Origin: Lachnospiraceae bacterium | GTDB lineage: Bacteria; Bacillota; Clostridia; Lachnospirales; Lachnospiraceae | Direction of reading: 5' to 3' | DNA length: 35,772 nucleotides | Assembly (NCBI GenBank): GCA_024685635.1 | Contig: JAIKVP010000313.1 | Coordinates: 1-35,772, forward strand | Shown: positions 35,541 through 35,772 of the stretch, piece by piece | Position numbering within the stretch: the first letter of the stretch is position 1 | Layout of the letters: each line of letters opens with the position of its first letter | Made by a program: the position numbers and the translations under genes | Notes under the pieces: model-generated | The model's database searches: none | What the model was told of the DNA's origin: nothing | What the model saw: only the letters and a program-made list of their open reading frames with translations

Positions 35541-35772
35541 GGATTGACTTTTTGGATGGGTTAATAGAAATTGAACATCAACTTGCTTTGTGGTTAGTAG
35601 GGAGCGAGGGGATTGGCTTTTTGGTTGGGTTAATAGAAATTTAACATCAACTTGCTTTGTGGTTAGTAGGGAGCGAGGGGATTGGCTTTTTGGTTGGGTT
35701 AATAGAGATTGAACATCAACTTGCTTTGTGGTTAGTAGGGGAGCGAGGGGTGGCTTTTTGGTTAGGTTAATA
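35541..35772. repeat. 69-bp tandem repeat array, continuing past the right edge
   Basis: Units begin with GGATTG at 35541, 35610 and 35679, exactly 69 bp apart, and a partial fourth (GGTGGCTTTTTGG) starts near 35749 and is cut by the window end. Copies are nearly identical (for example AACATCAACTTGCTTTGTGG in all), with a few base changes and a one-base G insertion at the end of copy 3. No unique spacers, so not CRISPR. All plus-strand reading is blocked early by TAA/TAG in each unit. The plus strand is G-rich and C-poor. No gene is seen between 35525 and the end. Confidence 0.9.

Overview
The window looks like a piece of the chromosome of a low-GC, anaerobic, butyrate-forming Firmicute, most likely a Lachnospiraceae member close to Butyrivibrio/Pseudobutyrivibrio/Roseburia. 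The main reason is the gene order thl-crt-hbd-bcd-etfB-etfA, the order known in Butyrivibrio-type butyrate producers. Strong AGGAGG-type ribosome binding sites, AT-rich spacers and an indolepyruvate:ferredoxin oxidoreductase agree with a strict anaerobe. The genus is an inference.

Layout. 1-1900: the 3' part of a HAD phosphatase gene, open at the left edge, then an ArsB/SLC13-type permease. 1901-2358: non-coding, with four 42-bp tandem repeats, a palindrome with perfect 27-bp arms, a near-consensus Rex operator and the thl promoter. 2359-8428: the six-gene acetyl-CoA to butyryl-CoA operon, closed by a strong terminator. 8501-10301: a chemoreceptor on the minus strand. 10448-13180: a soluble PAS hybrid histidine kinase and a phosphofructokinase. 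13243-20797: purF-carA-carB-pyrG, in which purF is cut by one in-frame TAA that severs an intact 45-codon tail carrying the CxxC iron-sulfur ligands. 20803-24567: iorA-iorB-paaK, for interconversion of aryl acids and aryl-pyruvates. 24611-28027: a 13-codon leader ORF overlapping a kinase with two tandem Cache modules. 28044-30461: a polar amino-acid ABC transporter. 30455-35524: a 1217-residue sensor (ECF-S-like membrane domain, HTCS-like beta-propellers, Y_Y_Y, HD-GYP output) with a BMP-family binding protein directly behind it. 35541-35772: a 69-bp tandem repeat running off the right edge.

How the genes work together. Thl condenses two acetyl-CoA. Hbd, Crt and Bcd/EtfAB reduce the product to butyryl-CoA, the last step probably bifurcating electrons to ferredoxin. 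The operator upstream of thl suggests control by the NADH/NAD+ sensor Rex. The purF-carAB-pyrG cluster joins the first purine step to carbamoyl phosphate and CTP synthesis; all four proteins use glutamine amide nitrogen. Several signalling proteins (chemoreceptor, two hybrid kinases, HD-GYP sensor) sit between metabolic operons.

The two observations most worth following are the propeller-HD-GYP sensor with its orphan BMP protein, a plausible nutrient-to-cyclic-di-GMP system of unusual architecture, and the severed but otherwise undamaged C-terminus of PurF.
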